DNA of 5,561 nucleotides from the NCBI GenBank assembly GCA_023422485.1, contig JAGTAM010000067.1, forward strand, positions 1 through 5,561, given 5' to 3'. The notes under the pieces are model-generated. The model was given only the letters and a program-made list of their open reading frames with translations, had not been told where the DNA came from and did no database searches. The position numbers and the translations under genes were made by a program. Source of the stretch: Pseudomonadota bacterium. GTDB taxonomy: Bacteria; Pseudomonadota; Alphaproteobacteria; Rhizobiales; Beijerinckiaceae. Shown in pieces: positions 1-5,561 of this stretch. Numbering within the stretch: the first letter of the stretch is position 1; every line of letters starts with the position of its first letter.

Positions 1-125
1 ATCAGCGTCTCAGGCGCACTCGGATCGGCAAAGGCGTAGGCGCCCTCGGGCGCCAGCGCCGCCAGCAGGCGTTCGGCCTCGCGACCGAGAACGCCCACAT
101 TGTTCATGTTTTGTTCTTTACTCAT
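1..125 (-). CDS. Partial CDS: N-terminus of an unidentified protein, cut by the left edge
   Basis: Reading leftward there is an open frame beginning ATG-ATG-AGT (starts at 128 and 125) that stays open to base 1, giving about 41 residues. The N-terminus begins MSKEQNMNNVGVLGREAERL and continues with an Ala/Leu-rich helix and a segment ending in ADPSAPETL. Codons after the first ten use G/C at the third position heavily, as expected of a real gene here. The start is uncertain: a weak GGGTGG lies just before the ATG pair, while an internal ATG at 107 has AAAGAA six bases upstream. The visible part is too short to assign a family. The pattern of a leucine-rich helix followed by a short AxADP segment is vaguely like the start of some alphaproteobacterial helix-turn-helix/DUF6456 proteins, which is only a guess. 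It lies downstream of the 64-residue gene on the same strand, after a gap of about 115 bases. Confidence 0.55.
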   Translation of the reverse strand, partial: MSKEQNMNNVGVLGREAERLLAALAPEGAYAFADPSAPETL

Positions 126-241
126 CATGCCACCCGAACCGGACCAATGTCAGGAGGCTAAGGGAAAATCGTCCTAATACAAGTCTTGACAGTGTCGTCT
201 GCTGCCAGAGGTTGCACCGTCACGCTGTCCAAGCCAGCGTT

Positions 242-436
242 TCAGCCATGCGCCGGCTTGGTTGGCGGCTGTTTCAGCGCCTCGGTGATCTCGTCCACCG
301 ACTTGCCGCGCACCTCGTAGCCCATCCGCTCGAAGCGCTCGATCAATGCATCGCTCTCGCTTGCAGAGCGGGCGGCCCACTCTGCCAGCGCCGTATTGGT
401 CTTGGACAGTCGTTCGGAGAGGTCGTCGTCGCTCAT
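242..436 (-). CDS. Small acidic hypothetical protein, about 64 residues
   Basis: The frame reads MSDDDLSERLSKTN and ends in KQPPTKPAHG before a TGA at 242-244. The first two thirds are rich in Asp, Glu, Ala, Leu and Arg with heptad-like hydrophobic spacing, so one or two amphipathic helices are likely. A GYEVRGKSVDEITEAL segment follows and the tail is Pro/Lys rich. No signal peptide, membrane segment or cysteine is present, so it is probably cytoplasmic. I do not recognise a family. Codon choice is gene-like and the protein reads as a plausible folded sequence, which is why it is kept over the overlapping frames. The start is open: ATG at 436 has no clear Shine-Dalgarno, whereas an in-frame TTG at 454 (six residues longer) has GGAA six bases upstream. 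An in-frame stop at about 481-483 rules out a longer form. It lies 160 bases downstream of the MucR-type gene on the same strand. Confidence 0.5.
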   Translation of the reverse strand: MSDDDLSERLSKTNTALAEWAARSASESDALIERFERMGYEVRGKSVDEITEALKQPPTKPAHG

Positions 437-548
437 GTCGAAGGAATGCAGCAACGGTTTTTCCGTTCCGCGACAAGTTCATGACGAAGCTGTTGATAAG
501 TCGATTCGGCGCGGTCCGCACAAGCGATAGGCCGCCCTTGGCTCGGCG

Positions 549-578
549 ACCCGCGGCGCCCAGGGCGGCACCGCGGGT
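549..578 (-). terminator. GC-rich inverted repeat after the mucR-type gene, possible terminator
   Basis: ACCCGCGG at 549-556 is a perfect inverted partner of CCGCGGGT at 571-578. Inside, 557-560 can pair with 564-567, leaving a three-base loop and a three-base bulge (568-570). The structure begins about 18 bases beyond the TGA (597-599) of the regulator gene, the right place for a transcription terminator. No T-tract follows on either strand, so it is not a canonical rho-independent terminator. It could be an attenuating hairpin, a 3'-end stabiliser, or chance in GC-rich DNA. Confidence 0.35.
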
Positions 579-596
579 GCTTAGGGCCGAAAGAGA

Positions 597-1034
597 TCAG
601 GCGGCCGCGTCGTAGTCCGGGCGCACCTGGCCGAGACCGATCGCCTTGGCGAGGTCGGAACGGGCCTTGGCGTAGTTCGGCGCCACCATCGGATAGTCCG
701 GCGAAAGGCCCCACTTGGCGCGGTACTGCTCGGGGGAGAGATTGTACTTCGCGCGCAGGTGCCGCTTCAGCGACTTGAAGGTCCGCCCGTCCTCCAGGCA
801 GACGATGTAGTCGGGCTGGATCGACTTCTTGACCGGCACGGCCGGCTGCTGCGGCTCCTGGACGGCGGGCTGCGGTGCGGCGACGCGGCCGCTTCCGACT
901 TGGATCAGGGCGCCGTGAATGCTGCCGATCAGGCCGGCGAGTTCAGCGGCCGGCACCGGGTTGTTGCTGACGTAGGCGGTAACGATGTCGGCTGTGAGAG
1001 CGACGTAATCGACCGACGGCTCGGTTTCGTTCAT
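597..1034 (-). CDS. mucR: MucR/Ros-family transcriptional regulator, zinc-finger-like, 145 residues
   Basis: This is a DNA-binding regulator of the MucR/Ros family. In relatives, members control exopolysaccharide, motility, cell-cycle and host-interaction genes by binding AT-rich DNA as oligomers. The N-terminal part (about residues 8-48, [18 protein letters not shown] onward to HGALIQVG) is the conserved oligomerisation region. A Pro/Ala/Gln/Val-rich linker spans about 49-72. The C-terminal domain (about 76-145) carries [34 protein letters not shown] and [10 protein letters not shown], all family hallmarks. The finger positions are C79, D82, H92 and then K96/Y97, so neither the second Cys nor the last His of classical Ros is present. 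The start at 1034 (MNETEPS) fits the family length; AAGGGA lies about 11 bases upstream. An in-frame ATG at 1058 and a longer frame to 1169 add residues that look like non-coding DNA. The gene diverges from the S9 peptidase gene. The family is clear; which paralog this is cannot be told. Confidence 0.93.
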   Translation of the reverse strand: MNETEPSVDYVALTADIVTAYVSNNPVPAAELAGLIGSIHGALIQVGSGRVAAPQPAVQEPQQPAVPVKKSIQPDYIVCLEDGRTFKSLKRHLRAKYNLSPEQYRAKWGLSPDYPMVAPNYAKARSDLAKAIGLGQVRPDYDAAA

Positions 1035-1421
1035 GATTTTGGTTGTCCCTTCGCGGTGCATCGCGCGCAATCGATCTGGCCTAGTTTCCAACGGAACCAG
1101 GCAGGCAAAGGACCGTCTTGTGCAATCGTGCCGCTTGTTTTCGGTTTGGAGTGACGCCCCCTCAGTCACGGGTTCTACCTAGGACATCTACATTAGACCT
1201 GCAAGACAGGACGGGTATGCACAACTGAATGGGTCCGGGGCGTCCGGGACGTGCGCAATTTACCGTGAATGCTCCAGCTTCCTTCTCTCGGGCCGGCTGT
1301 ACGGATGTGCTTTCCGGGACGTTCGATCGTGGCCGGGCCGCCTTGCGGGCCGCCTCGCGGCGCGGCACACCGCCTGTCATCCCTCTTGTTCACCTCTCAC
1401 GCGTTCGACCGGAGTTCGGCG
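1035..1421. other. Divergent intergenic region between mucR-type gene and S9 peptidase gene
   Basis: These 387 bases hold no convincing gene. The peptidase frame stays open back to an ATG at 1269, but that stretch translates to Cys/Pro/Gly/Arg-rich sequence unlike the family N-terminus. The region must contain the promoters of both flanking genes, yet I see no good -35/-10 pair. The least bad for the peptidase is TTAGAC (1193-1198) with TATGCA (1216-1221) at 17-base spacing; the least bad for mucR is TTGCCT/ACTAGG on the minus strand. Small repeats are present: GTGAC/GTCAC inverted at 1151-1155 and 1165-1169, TCCGGGACGT direct at 1243-1252 and 1313-1322, and GGGCCGCC direct at 1335-1342 and 1347-1354. 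The stretch around 1171-1200 is the least GC-rich part and could bind a MucR-type protein for autoregulation, which is inference. Confidence 0.6.
1411..1414 (+). promoter_or_regulatory. Shine-Dalgarno GGAG fixing the S9 peptidase start
   Basis: GGAG lies seven bases before the ATG at 1422. It supports this start over the upstream in-frame ATG at 1269, and the resulting protein begins just ahead of the conserved N-terminal block of the family. Confidence 0.6.
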
Positions 1422-3568
1422 ATGACTTTCGAACCGCCCGCCTTTTCCCTGCCGTCCGAGGCCCCCGTGGCCGAAGCGCGCCCGCACGCCTTCGAACTCT
1501 TCGGCCGGCGCGTCGAGGATTCCTTCGCCTGGCTCAAGGACGAGAACTGGCGCGCGGTGCTGAAGGACCCGTCGGCGCTGGCCCCCGATATCCGCGCCTA
1601 TCTCGAGGCCGAGAACGCCTATGCCGAGGCGGCGCTGAGCGGCGCCGCGGCCCTGCGCAAGGCCCTCGTCGCCGAGATGCGGGGGCGCATCCGCGAGGAC
1701 GACGCCTCGGTGCCGGAGCCCGACGGTCCCTTTGCCTATTACTCCCGCCACCGCGAGGGCGGACAGCACCCGCTGGTCTGCCGCCGCCCGCGCACCGTTC
1801 ACCGCATCGCCGAGGAGCCGGAGGATGGCGAGATCGGCGAGCAGATCCTGCTCGACGGTGACAAGGAAGGTGAAGGGCTGGCCTTCTTCGAGATCGCCGG
1901 CGCGGCCCATTCCGACGACCACCGCCTGCTCGCCTGGGGCGTGGACACCAAGGGCTCTGAACTCCACACCATCCGCGTGCGCGACCTCGACACCGGCGAG
2001 GATCGCCCGGAGCGGGTCGAATCGACTGCGGGCGACGCGGTGTGGAACGCGGCCGGCACTGCCTTCTTCTACGTGGCGCTCGACGAAAACCACCGCCCGG
2101 CCCGCGTGATGCGCCACCGCCTCGGCACGGATCAGGCCGAGGATACGCTCGTCTACGAGGAACCCGATCCGGGCTTCTTCGTGAATATCGGCCGCACCCA
2201 GTCGGGCACCTACCTCACCGTCACGGCGAGCGACCACGAGACATCGGAGGTCTATCTGCTCGACCGTGCCGATGATGAGGCCGCGCTCCGCTGCGTCGCG
2301 CCCCGCGAGGAGCGGCTGATCTACTCGGTCGAGCACTGGGGCTCGTATCTCGTCATCCTGACGAATGCCGACGGCGCGGTGGACTTCAAGATCGTCACCT
2401 GCCCCCTCGACGCCACCGCGCGGGAGAACTGGCGCGACGCGGTGCCCTACCGGCCCGGCGTGATGATCCGGCACCTGCACGTGCTCGGAAACCACCTCGT
2501 GCGGCTCGAATTGGAAAACGCCCTGCCGCGCATCGTCGTGCGCGACATGAAGGGCGAAGAGCACACGGTCTCCTTCGCGGAGGAGGCCTACTCGCTCGGG
2601 CTGCTGCCGGGCTATGAGTTCGAGACGGCGCGGATTCGCTTCACCTACTCGTCGATGACGACGCCGGCCGAGACCTACGACTACGACTGCGTCACCCGCG
2701 CTCGCATCCTGCGCAAGCGCCAGACCGTGCCGAGCGGCCACGAGCCCGCCGACTACGTGACGCGCCGCCTGTTCGCGAGGGCGCCCGACGGGGAGAGCGT
2801 GCCGATCTCGCTTCTGCACCGCCGCGGGCTCGCGCTCGACGGCTCGGCGCCGCTCCTGCTCTACGGCTACGGTTCCTACGGCACGCTGATGCCGGCGGCC
2901 TTTCGCACCAACCTGCTCAGCCTCGTCGATCGCGGCTTCGTCTACGCCATCGCCCATGTCCGCGGCGGCACGGAGAAGGGCTGGAACTGGTATCTCGAGG
3001 GCAAGCGCGAGAAGAAGCCGAACACCTTCACCGATTTCGTCGCCTGCGGCCGGGCGCTGATCGAGGCGGGCTATACCGCGCAGGGACGCATCGTCGCCCA
3101 TGGCGGCAGCGCCGGCGGCATGCTGATGGGTGCCGCCGCCAACATCGCCCCGGAGCTGTTCGCCGGGATCGTCGCCGACGTGCCCTTCGTCGACGTGCTC
3201 AACACCATGCTCGACGCCGACCTGCCGCTCACTCCGCCGGAATGGCCGGAATGGGGCAACCCGGCCGAGAGCGAGGCGGCGTTCAAGACGATCCTGTCCT
3301 ATTCGCCTACGACAACGTCGCCGCCAAGGCCTATCCGGCGATCCTGGCGCTCGGCGGCCTCACCGATCCACGCGTAACCTATTGGGAGCCGGCCATGTGG
3401 GTCGCGCGGCTGCGCGCCACCATGACCGGCGGCGGTCCCATCCTCTGCAAGATCAACATGGAGGCCGGACATGGCGGCGCCGCCGGCCGCTTCGATCGCC
3501 TGGAAGAGGTCGGGCTGATCTACGCCTTCGCGCTGATGGCGGCGGGGCGCGCGGCGAAGCCGGCCTGA
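1422..3568 (+). pseudogene. ptrB: Oligopeptidase B-like S9 serine peptidase, disrupted by a one-base deletion
   Basis: Intact relatives are cytosolic prolyl-oligopeptidase-fold enzymes that cut short peptides after Arg/Lys, with a beta-propeller gating an alpha/beta-hydrolase domain. Visible blocks: FAWLKDENW and the YLEAENAYAEAAL helix near the N-terminus; MRGRIREDDASVPEPDGPFA and the YYSRHREGGQHPLVCRRP block; propeller to about residue 430; oxyanion-side YGYGSYG (481-487); AHVRGGTEKG; KKPNTFTDF; nucleophile S563 in GGSAGG; and EWPEWGNP, whose Glu residues correspond to the basic-P1 specificity region of oligopeptidase B. At LSYSP the frame fails: this frame adds 22 unrelated residues and stops at TAA 3375-3377 (651 residues). 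The family sequence continues as YDNVAAKAYP from 3308 in another frame, with D649 (GGLTDPRV) and H684 (EAGHGG), to TGA 3566-3568. Restoring one C at 3306-3307 gives 715 residues, a normal family length. As read, the product lacks two of the three catalytic residues. A sequencing error is the main alternative. Confidence 0.9.
3303..3310 (+). other. Frameshift site in the S9 peptidase gene (one C missing)
   Basis: The bases read TCG-CCT-AC, while the family motif S-P-Y-D-N-V needs TCG-CCN-TAC. Adding one base to the CC at 3306-3307 joins the two frames exactly and restores LSYSPYDNV. Equally, a -1 slip that re-reads T3308 would produce the same protein. However, there is no X-XXY-YYZ slippery heptamer and no obvious stimulatory stem right after it, so programmed frameshifting is unlikely. 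Confidence 0.88.
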
Positions 3569-3581
3569 ACAGGATCGGTGC

Positions 3582-3621
3582 CGGCCGCGAAAGGCCGCGC
3601 GGCCCGCGCTTCGACAAAGCG
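3582..3621 (+). terminator. Cluster of GC-rich inverted repeats after the peptidase gene, weak terminator candidate
   Basis: Three overlapping structures start 13 bases after the TGA at 3566-3568. CGGCC (3582-3586) pairs with GGCCG (3593-3597), GGCCGCGCGGCC (3593-3604) is a perfect 12-base palindrome, and CGCTT (3607-3611) pairs with AAGCG (3617-3621). No T-tract follows; the downstream bases are CAAAAAGGG. The position suits transcript-end formation, but the evidence is only structural and such stems arise easily at this GC content. Confidence 0.25.
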
Positions 3622-3650
3622 TCGCAAAAAGGGCAGAACAGCGCCCGCGC

Positions 3651-3694
3651 CTCTGCTGTGCTGCTGGAGCAGAGAATAAGATTAAAATAATAAT
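3651..3694 (+). promoter_or_regulatory. Inverted repeat plus A/T tract upstream of the small exported-protein gene
   Basis: CTCTGCT (3651-3657) is a perfect inverted partner of AGCAGAG (3668-3674) with a ten-base spacer. It is followed at once by an AT-rich run, of which 3681-3694 is 14 consecutive A/T bases in otherwise very GC-rich DNA. TAAAAT at 3683-3688 resembles a -10 element and is about 34 bases before the ATG at 3722, but the expected -35 position (3660-3665) reads GCTGCT, which is not a consensus. The tract may be a promoter, an activator/repressor site, or an AT-rich site of the kind MucR-family proteins bind. The tail is A-rich and not T-rich on the plus strand, so it is not a plus-strand terminator. 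Confidence 0.45.
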
Positions 3695-3710
3695 CGAACA
3701 CGACGCCCAG

Positions 3711-3715
3711 GGAGG
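3711..3715 (+). promoter_or_regulatory. Strong Shine-Dalgarno GGAGG for the small exported-protein gene
   Basis: GGAGG ends six bases before the ATG at 3722, an optimal spacing. It fixes the start and predicts efficient translation; it is the best ribosome-binding site in the window. Confidence 0.8.
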
Positions 3716-3721
3716 AACCCG

Positions 3722-4144
3722 ATGAAGTACGTCGCGATGGCCGCCGCGATCCTGTTCGCGCTACCGCTCGCTGCGCAGGCCCAGGAACCGGCGCCGAAGC
3801 CGGTCGCGCCAGAGGCGGGTTCGACCGCTCCGGACAGTGCTCCGAAGGCCCCGCAGACGGCCCAGGAGCGCCAGCAGGCGAATGCCGTGAAGCTCGCCGG
3901 GCTCGTGCGCTTCGTCGGCGAATCCTGCAAGGAAGCGCAGCCCGATTACGAGCGGTTCAAGTCGGTGGTCGCCGCCATGGGGGTCGATCTCGACGCGATC
4001 TCCAAGGGTGAATTGCTGATGCGCAGCATGGGCTACACCGAAGCCTACCGGAAGAATGTCGACGAGAGCTGCCGCAAGGCGCAGGAGATGTTCGGCGAGA
4101 AGGGCTCGGCGATCCCCGGCCTCGTCCTGCGCAAGGCCTCATGA
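3722..4144 (+). CDS. Small exported hypothetical protein with a repeated ESCxxAQ motif, 140 residues
   Basis: The N-terminus MKYVAMAAAILFALPLAAQA is a typical Sec signal peptide, with cleavage likely after AQA at residue 20, so the mature protein of about 120 residues should be periplasmic. A Pro/Ala-rich, probably disordered stretch (about 21-46) comes next, followed by a helical region to the C-terminus. The only two cysteines, C69 and C117, sit in near-identical contexts: GESCKEAQ (66-73) and DESCRKAQ (114-121). They could form a disulfide in the periplasm. The rest includes DYERFKSVVAAMGVDLD and YTEAYRKNVDE, suggesting a compact helical fold. I do not recognise a named family. There is no lipobox, no transmembrane segment after the signal, and no catalytic motif. 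A strong GGAGG precedes the start. The next gene, also exported, begins 120 bases downstream on the same strand. That the gene is real is well supported; its function is unknown. Confidence 0.88.
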   Translation: MKYVAMAAAILFALPLAAQAQEPAPKPVAPEAGSTAPDSAPKAPQTAQERQQANAVKLAGLVRFVGESCKEAQPDYERFKSVVAAMGVDLDAISKGELLMRSMGYTEAYRKNVDESCRKAQEMFGEKGSAIPGLVLRKAS

Positions 4145-4207
4145 GGCAAGCCGCATTTTAAGCACGCGTTCACCGCGCTGAGCGAGAGTGCCCGCACGAG
4201 TGGCGTT

Positions 4208-4240
4208 CGGCGCCCCACCTCCGTCCGAGGTCGGGCGCCG
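4208..4240 (+). promoter_or_regulatory. Strong 13-bp hairpin between the two exported-protein genes
   Basis: CGGCGCCC (4208-4215) pairs with GGGCGCCG (4233-4240). After one C-C mismatch, ACCTC (4217-4221) pairs with GAGGT (4227-4231), leaving a five-base loop CGTCC. The hairpin starts 63 bases after the upstream TGA and ends 24 bases before the ATG at 4265. There is no T-tract on either side, so it is not a classic intrinsic terminator. It may limit read-through from the small gene, act as a leader element controlling translation of the large gene, or stabilise an mRNA end. The split stem with 8 + 5 pairs is stronger than other intergenic repeats in the window. Confidence 0.5.
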
Positions 4241-4264
4241 CGAAGATGGCGGGCGTTTCGCGTG

Positions 4265-5561
4265 ATGGGGGGACGGGCCGGTCAGGGAAAGCGGCTGCGT
4301 CCGGGCAGGATACTGCTGCGCGCCGGCCTCGCCGCCGGCCTCTGCGGCTGGATCTCGGCGGCGGAGGCGGTCCGACTGGTCTCGGCCAAGGGGACGCAGC
4401 CACCGGAGGGCTACGGCCGCATCGTCCTGACCTTCGACGAGCCAGTCGCCGTCAAGGCGCGGGTGTCGGGCGCGATTCTCGTGCTCACCTTCGGCGAGGC
4501 GGTGACGGCCGGCCCCGAGCGGATCGCCGCGGGCATGCCGGACTACGTCACCATCGTGCGGCGCGATCCCGACGGCTCGGCCCTGCGCCTTGCCCTGCAA
4601 CGCCCCTATCGCCTCAACGTGCAGGATGCCGGCGAGCAGGTCTTCATCGATCTGCTGCCCGAGAGCTGGAACGGCTTTCTTCCGCCGCTTCCCACCGAGG
4701 TGGTGGCCGATCTCGCCCGCCGGGCGGCGGCGGCCGAGGCGACCCTGAAGGCCCGCAACCCGCCGCCGGTCCCGCGTCCTCTCACCCTGGAACTCGCCCG
4801 CACCGAGGTGCGGACCCGGCTCTCCCTGCGGTTGCCGGAGGGCACAGAGGCGGCCTTCGCGCCGACCGGAACCGGGACGCGCCTCACGCTGCCCGGCGCG
4901 TGGCGCATCGATGACCTCGCCCTGCGGGGGCGCCTCGCCCCGAGCATCGGCCGCGTCGCCATCGAGAGCGAGGCGGGCGAGACGCGTATCGTCGCCAATC
5001 CGGCCGAGGGCGTCACCCTCGCCTCCGCGCGCGACGAGGATGTCCTCACCATCGACTTCCTCGCGAAGCCGGCATCGGCGGATGCCGCTTCGCCCTCGGC
5101 CGCCCTCGCCGCAACCGAGGCGAAGGAGGAGGCCAAGGACCCGGTGAAGGAGCCGCCCCGGTCCGCCGCCGCGCCGGCCGCCGACGCGTCCCCACGCCGC
5201 GCCGCGCCGCCCTCGGCCCCGGTGACGCGCAAGGCGGGATCCGGTCTCGTCTTCCCCTTCGCCAAGCGCGTGCCGGCAGCCCTGTTCGAGCGCGGCGGTG
5301 TCGTCACGCTCGTGTTCGCCACGACCGATCCCGTCGCCGTGCCTCCGCCCGGAGCCACCGGCCTCGTCGCGCTCTCGGCCCCGCAGCGCAGCGGCGCCTT
5401 CACCATCCTTCGCTTCACCGCGCCCGGCGGACGGCTCGTCGATCTCGTGCCTGTGACCGAGCCGGGCGGCTGGGAGCTGGTGACCGGCGACAGCCTCTCG
5501 CCGAGCGAGAGCCTGACCGCCCAGCGCGCCCCAGCCGCACAGGGACGGCTCGGCGTGACCC
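4265..5561 (+). CDS. Large exported protein with AMIN-like beta domains, C-terminus beyond the window
   Basis: An open frame of 432 codons runs without a stop off the right edge. The start region is GTG-ATG (4262/4265); ATG at 4265 is preferred, but only a weak GGCGGG lies upstream. The N-terminus has a basic stretch, a hydrophobic core (about 16-31) and AEA at 33-35, consistent with Sec export and cleavage near residue 35. Residues 36 to about 135 read as alternating beta strands (VRLVSAKG, GRIVLTFDEPV, ILVLTFGEAV, VFIDLLPESW), resembling the AMIN-type beta domains of envelope proteins. A second beta-rich part covers about 160-266. Residues 267-325 form an Ala/Pro/Lys/Glu-rich linker, after which another beta segment starts (SGLVFPFAKRV...). 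Large alphaproteobacterial proteins with this kind of N-terminus can carry TPR repeats further on, but none are visible here. It is likely periplasmic or envelope-associated; the function is unknown. The frame is the same as that of the upstream gene and is open from that gene's TGA. Confidence 0.85.
   Translation, partial: MGGRAGQGKRLRPGRILLRAGLAAGLCGWISAAEAVRLVSAKGTQPPEGYGRIVLTFDEPVAVKARVSGAILVLTFGEAVTAGPERIAAGMPDYVTIVRRDPDGSALRLALQRPYRLNVQDAGEQVFIDLLPESWNGFLPPLPTEVVADLARRAAAAEATLKARNPPPVPRPLTLELARTEVRTRLSLRLPEGTEAAFAPTGTGTRLTLPGAWRIDDLALRGRLAPSIGRVAIESEAGETRIVANPAEGVTLASARDEDVLTIDFLAKPASADAASPSAALAATEAKEEAKDPVKEPPRSAAAPAADASPRRAAPPSAPVTRKAGSGLVFPFAKRVPAALFERGGVVTLVFATTDPVAVPPPGATGLVALSAPQRSGAFTILRFTAPGGRLVDLVPVTEPGGWELVTGDSLSPSESLTAQRAPAAQGRLGVT

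Noticed and set aside
186..191. A perfect TTGACA on the plus strand
   Set aside because: No -10-like hexamer lies 16-18 bases downstream and no plus-strand gene follows, so it is most likely chance.
759..1154. A 131-codon plus-strand frame opposite the mucR-type gene
   Set aside because: It is the antisense of a clearly recognised regulator and shows no domain of its own.
1151..1169. GTGAC/GTCAC inverted repeat as an operator
   Set aside because: A 5-bp arm length with a nine-base spacer is too weak to claim without conservation data.
1269..1421. N-terminal extension of the peptidase from the ATG at 1269
   Set aside because: The added 51 residues are Cys/Pro/Gly/Arg-rich and unlike the family N-terminus, and the ATG at 1422 has a GGAG at good spacing.
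1377..3101. A 574-codon open frame on the minus strand opposite the S9 peptidase gene
   Set aside because: It is the antisense shadow of a GC-rich gene. The plus strand carries clear family motifs across the same span, while the minus translation is compositionally biased and shows no recognisable domain.
3130..3690. A 186-codon plus-strand frame overlapping the 3' end of the peptidase gene
   Set aside because: Its product is an Arg/Ser/Pro-rich out-of-frame reading of the peptidase; the true continuation is the frame ending at 3568.
4246..4914. A 222-codon plus-strand frame overlapping the start of the large exported-protein gene
   Set aside because: It is Gly/Arg-rich shadow sequence without motifs. 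The frame starting at 4265 is longer, still open at the edge, and has an export signal.
4606..5418. A 270-codon minus-strand frame opposite the large exported-protein gene
   Set aside because: It is Arg/Ser/Ala-rich and low in complexity, typical of an antisense shadow. The plus frame has a signal peptide and strand pattern and is open over its whole visible length.

Overview
The window looks like chromosomal DNA of a high-GC alphaproteobacterium of the order Hyphomicrobiales (Rhizobiales). The evidence is the strong G/C preference at third codon positions, a Ros/MucR-family regulator (a family largely confined to Alphaproteobacteria), and an oligopeptidase B-like S9 peptidase. A Methylobacterium/Methylorubrum-like source fits the protein style, but this is an impression and not a database match.

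Layout. Left part (1-1034), all on the minus strand: the first ~41 codons of a gene that runs off the left edge, a probable 64-residue acidic orphan protein, a GC-rich inverted repeat, and a 145-residue MucR/Ros-type regulator. Next comes a 387-bp intergenic region (1035-1421) from which the regulator gene and an S9 peptidase gene diverge. The peptidase gene (1422-3568, plus strand) matches the oligopeptidase B family almost end to end but is broken by a one-base deletion at 3306-3307. The catalytic Ser lies before the break, and the catalytic Asp and His lie after it in another frame. Right part (3569-5561), plus strand: a 153-bp gap with inverted repeats and a 14-bp pure A/T tract, a 140-residue exported protein with a repeated ESCxxAQ motif, a 120-bp gap holding a strong 13-bp hairpin, and the N-terminal 432 residues of a large exported protein that runs off the right edge.

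How it fits together. No multi-gene system such as a defence island, phage, CRISPR array or biosynthetic cluster is visible. The two exported proteins are consecutive on one strand and may share an envelope role, but the 120-bp gap with a hairpin means an operon is not proven. MucR-family proteins bind AT-rich DNA, so the A/T tract before the small exported gene is a conceivable target; that link is inference. The items most worth checking are the frameshifted peptidase, the regulator's altered zinc-ligand set, the paired-Cys exported protein, and the leader hairpin of the large exported protein.
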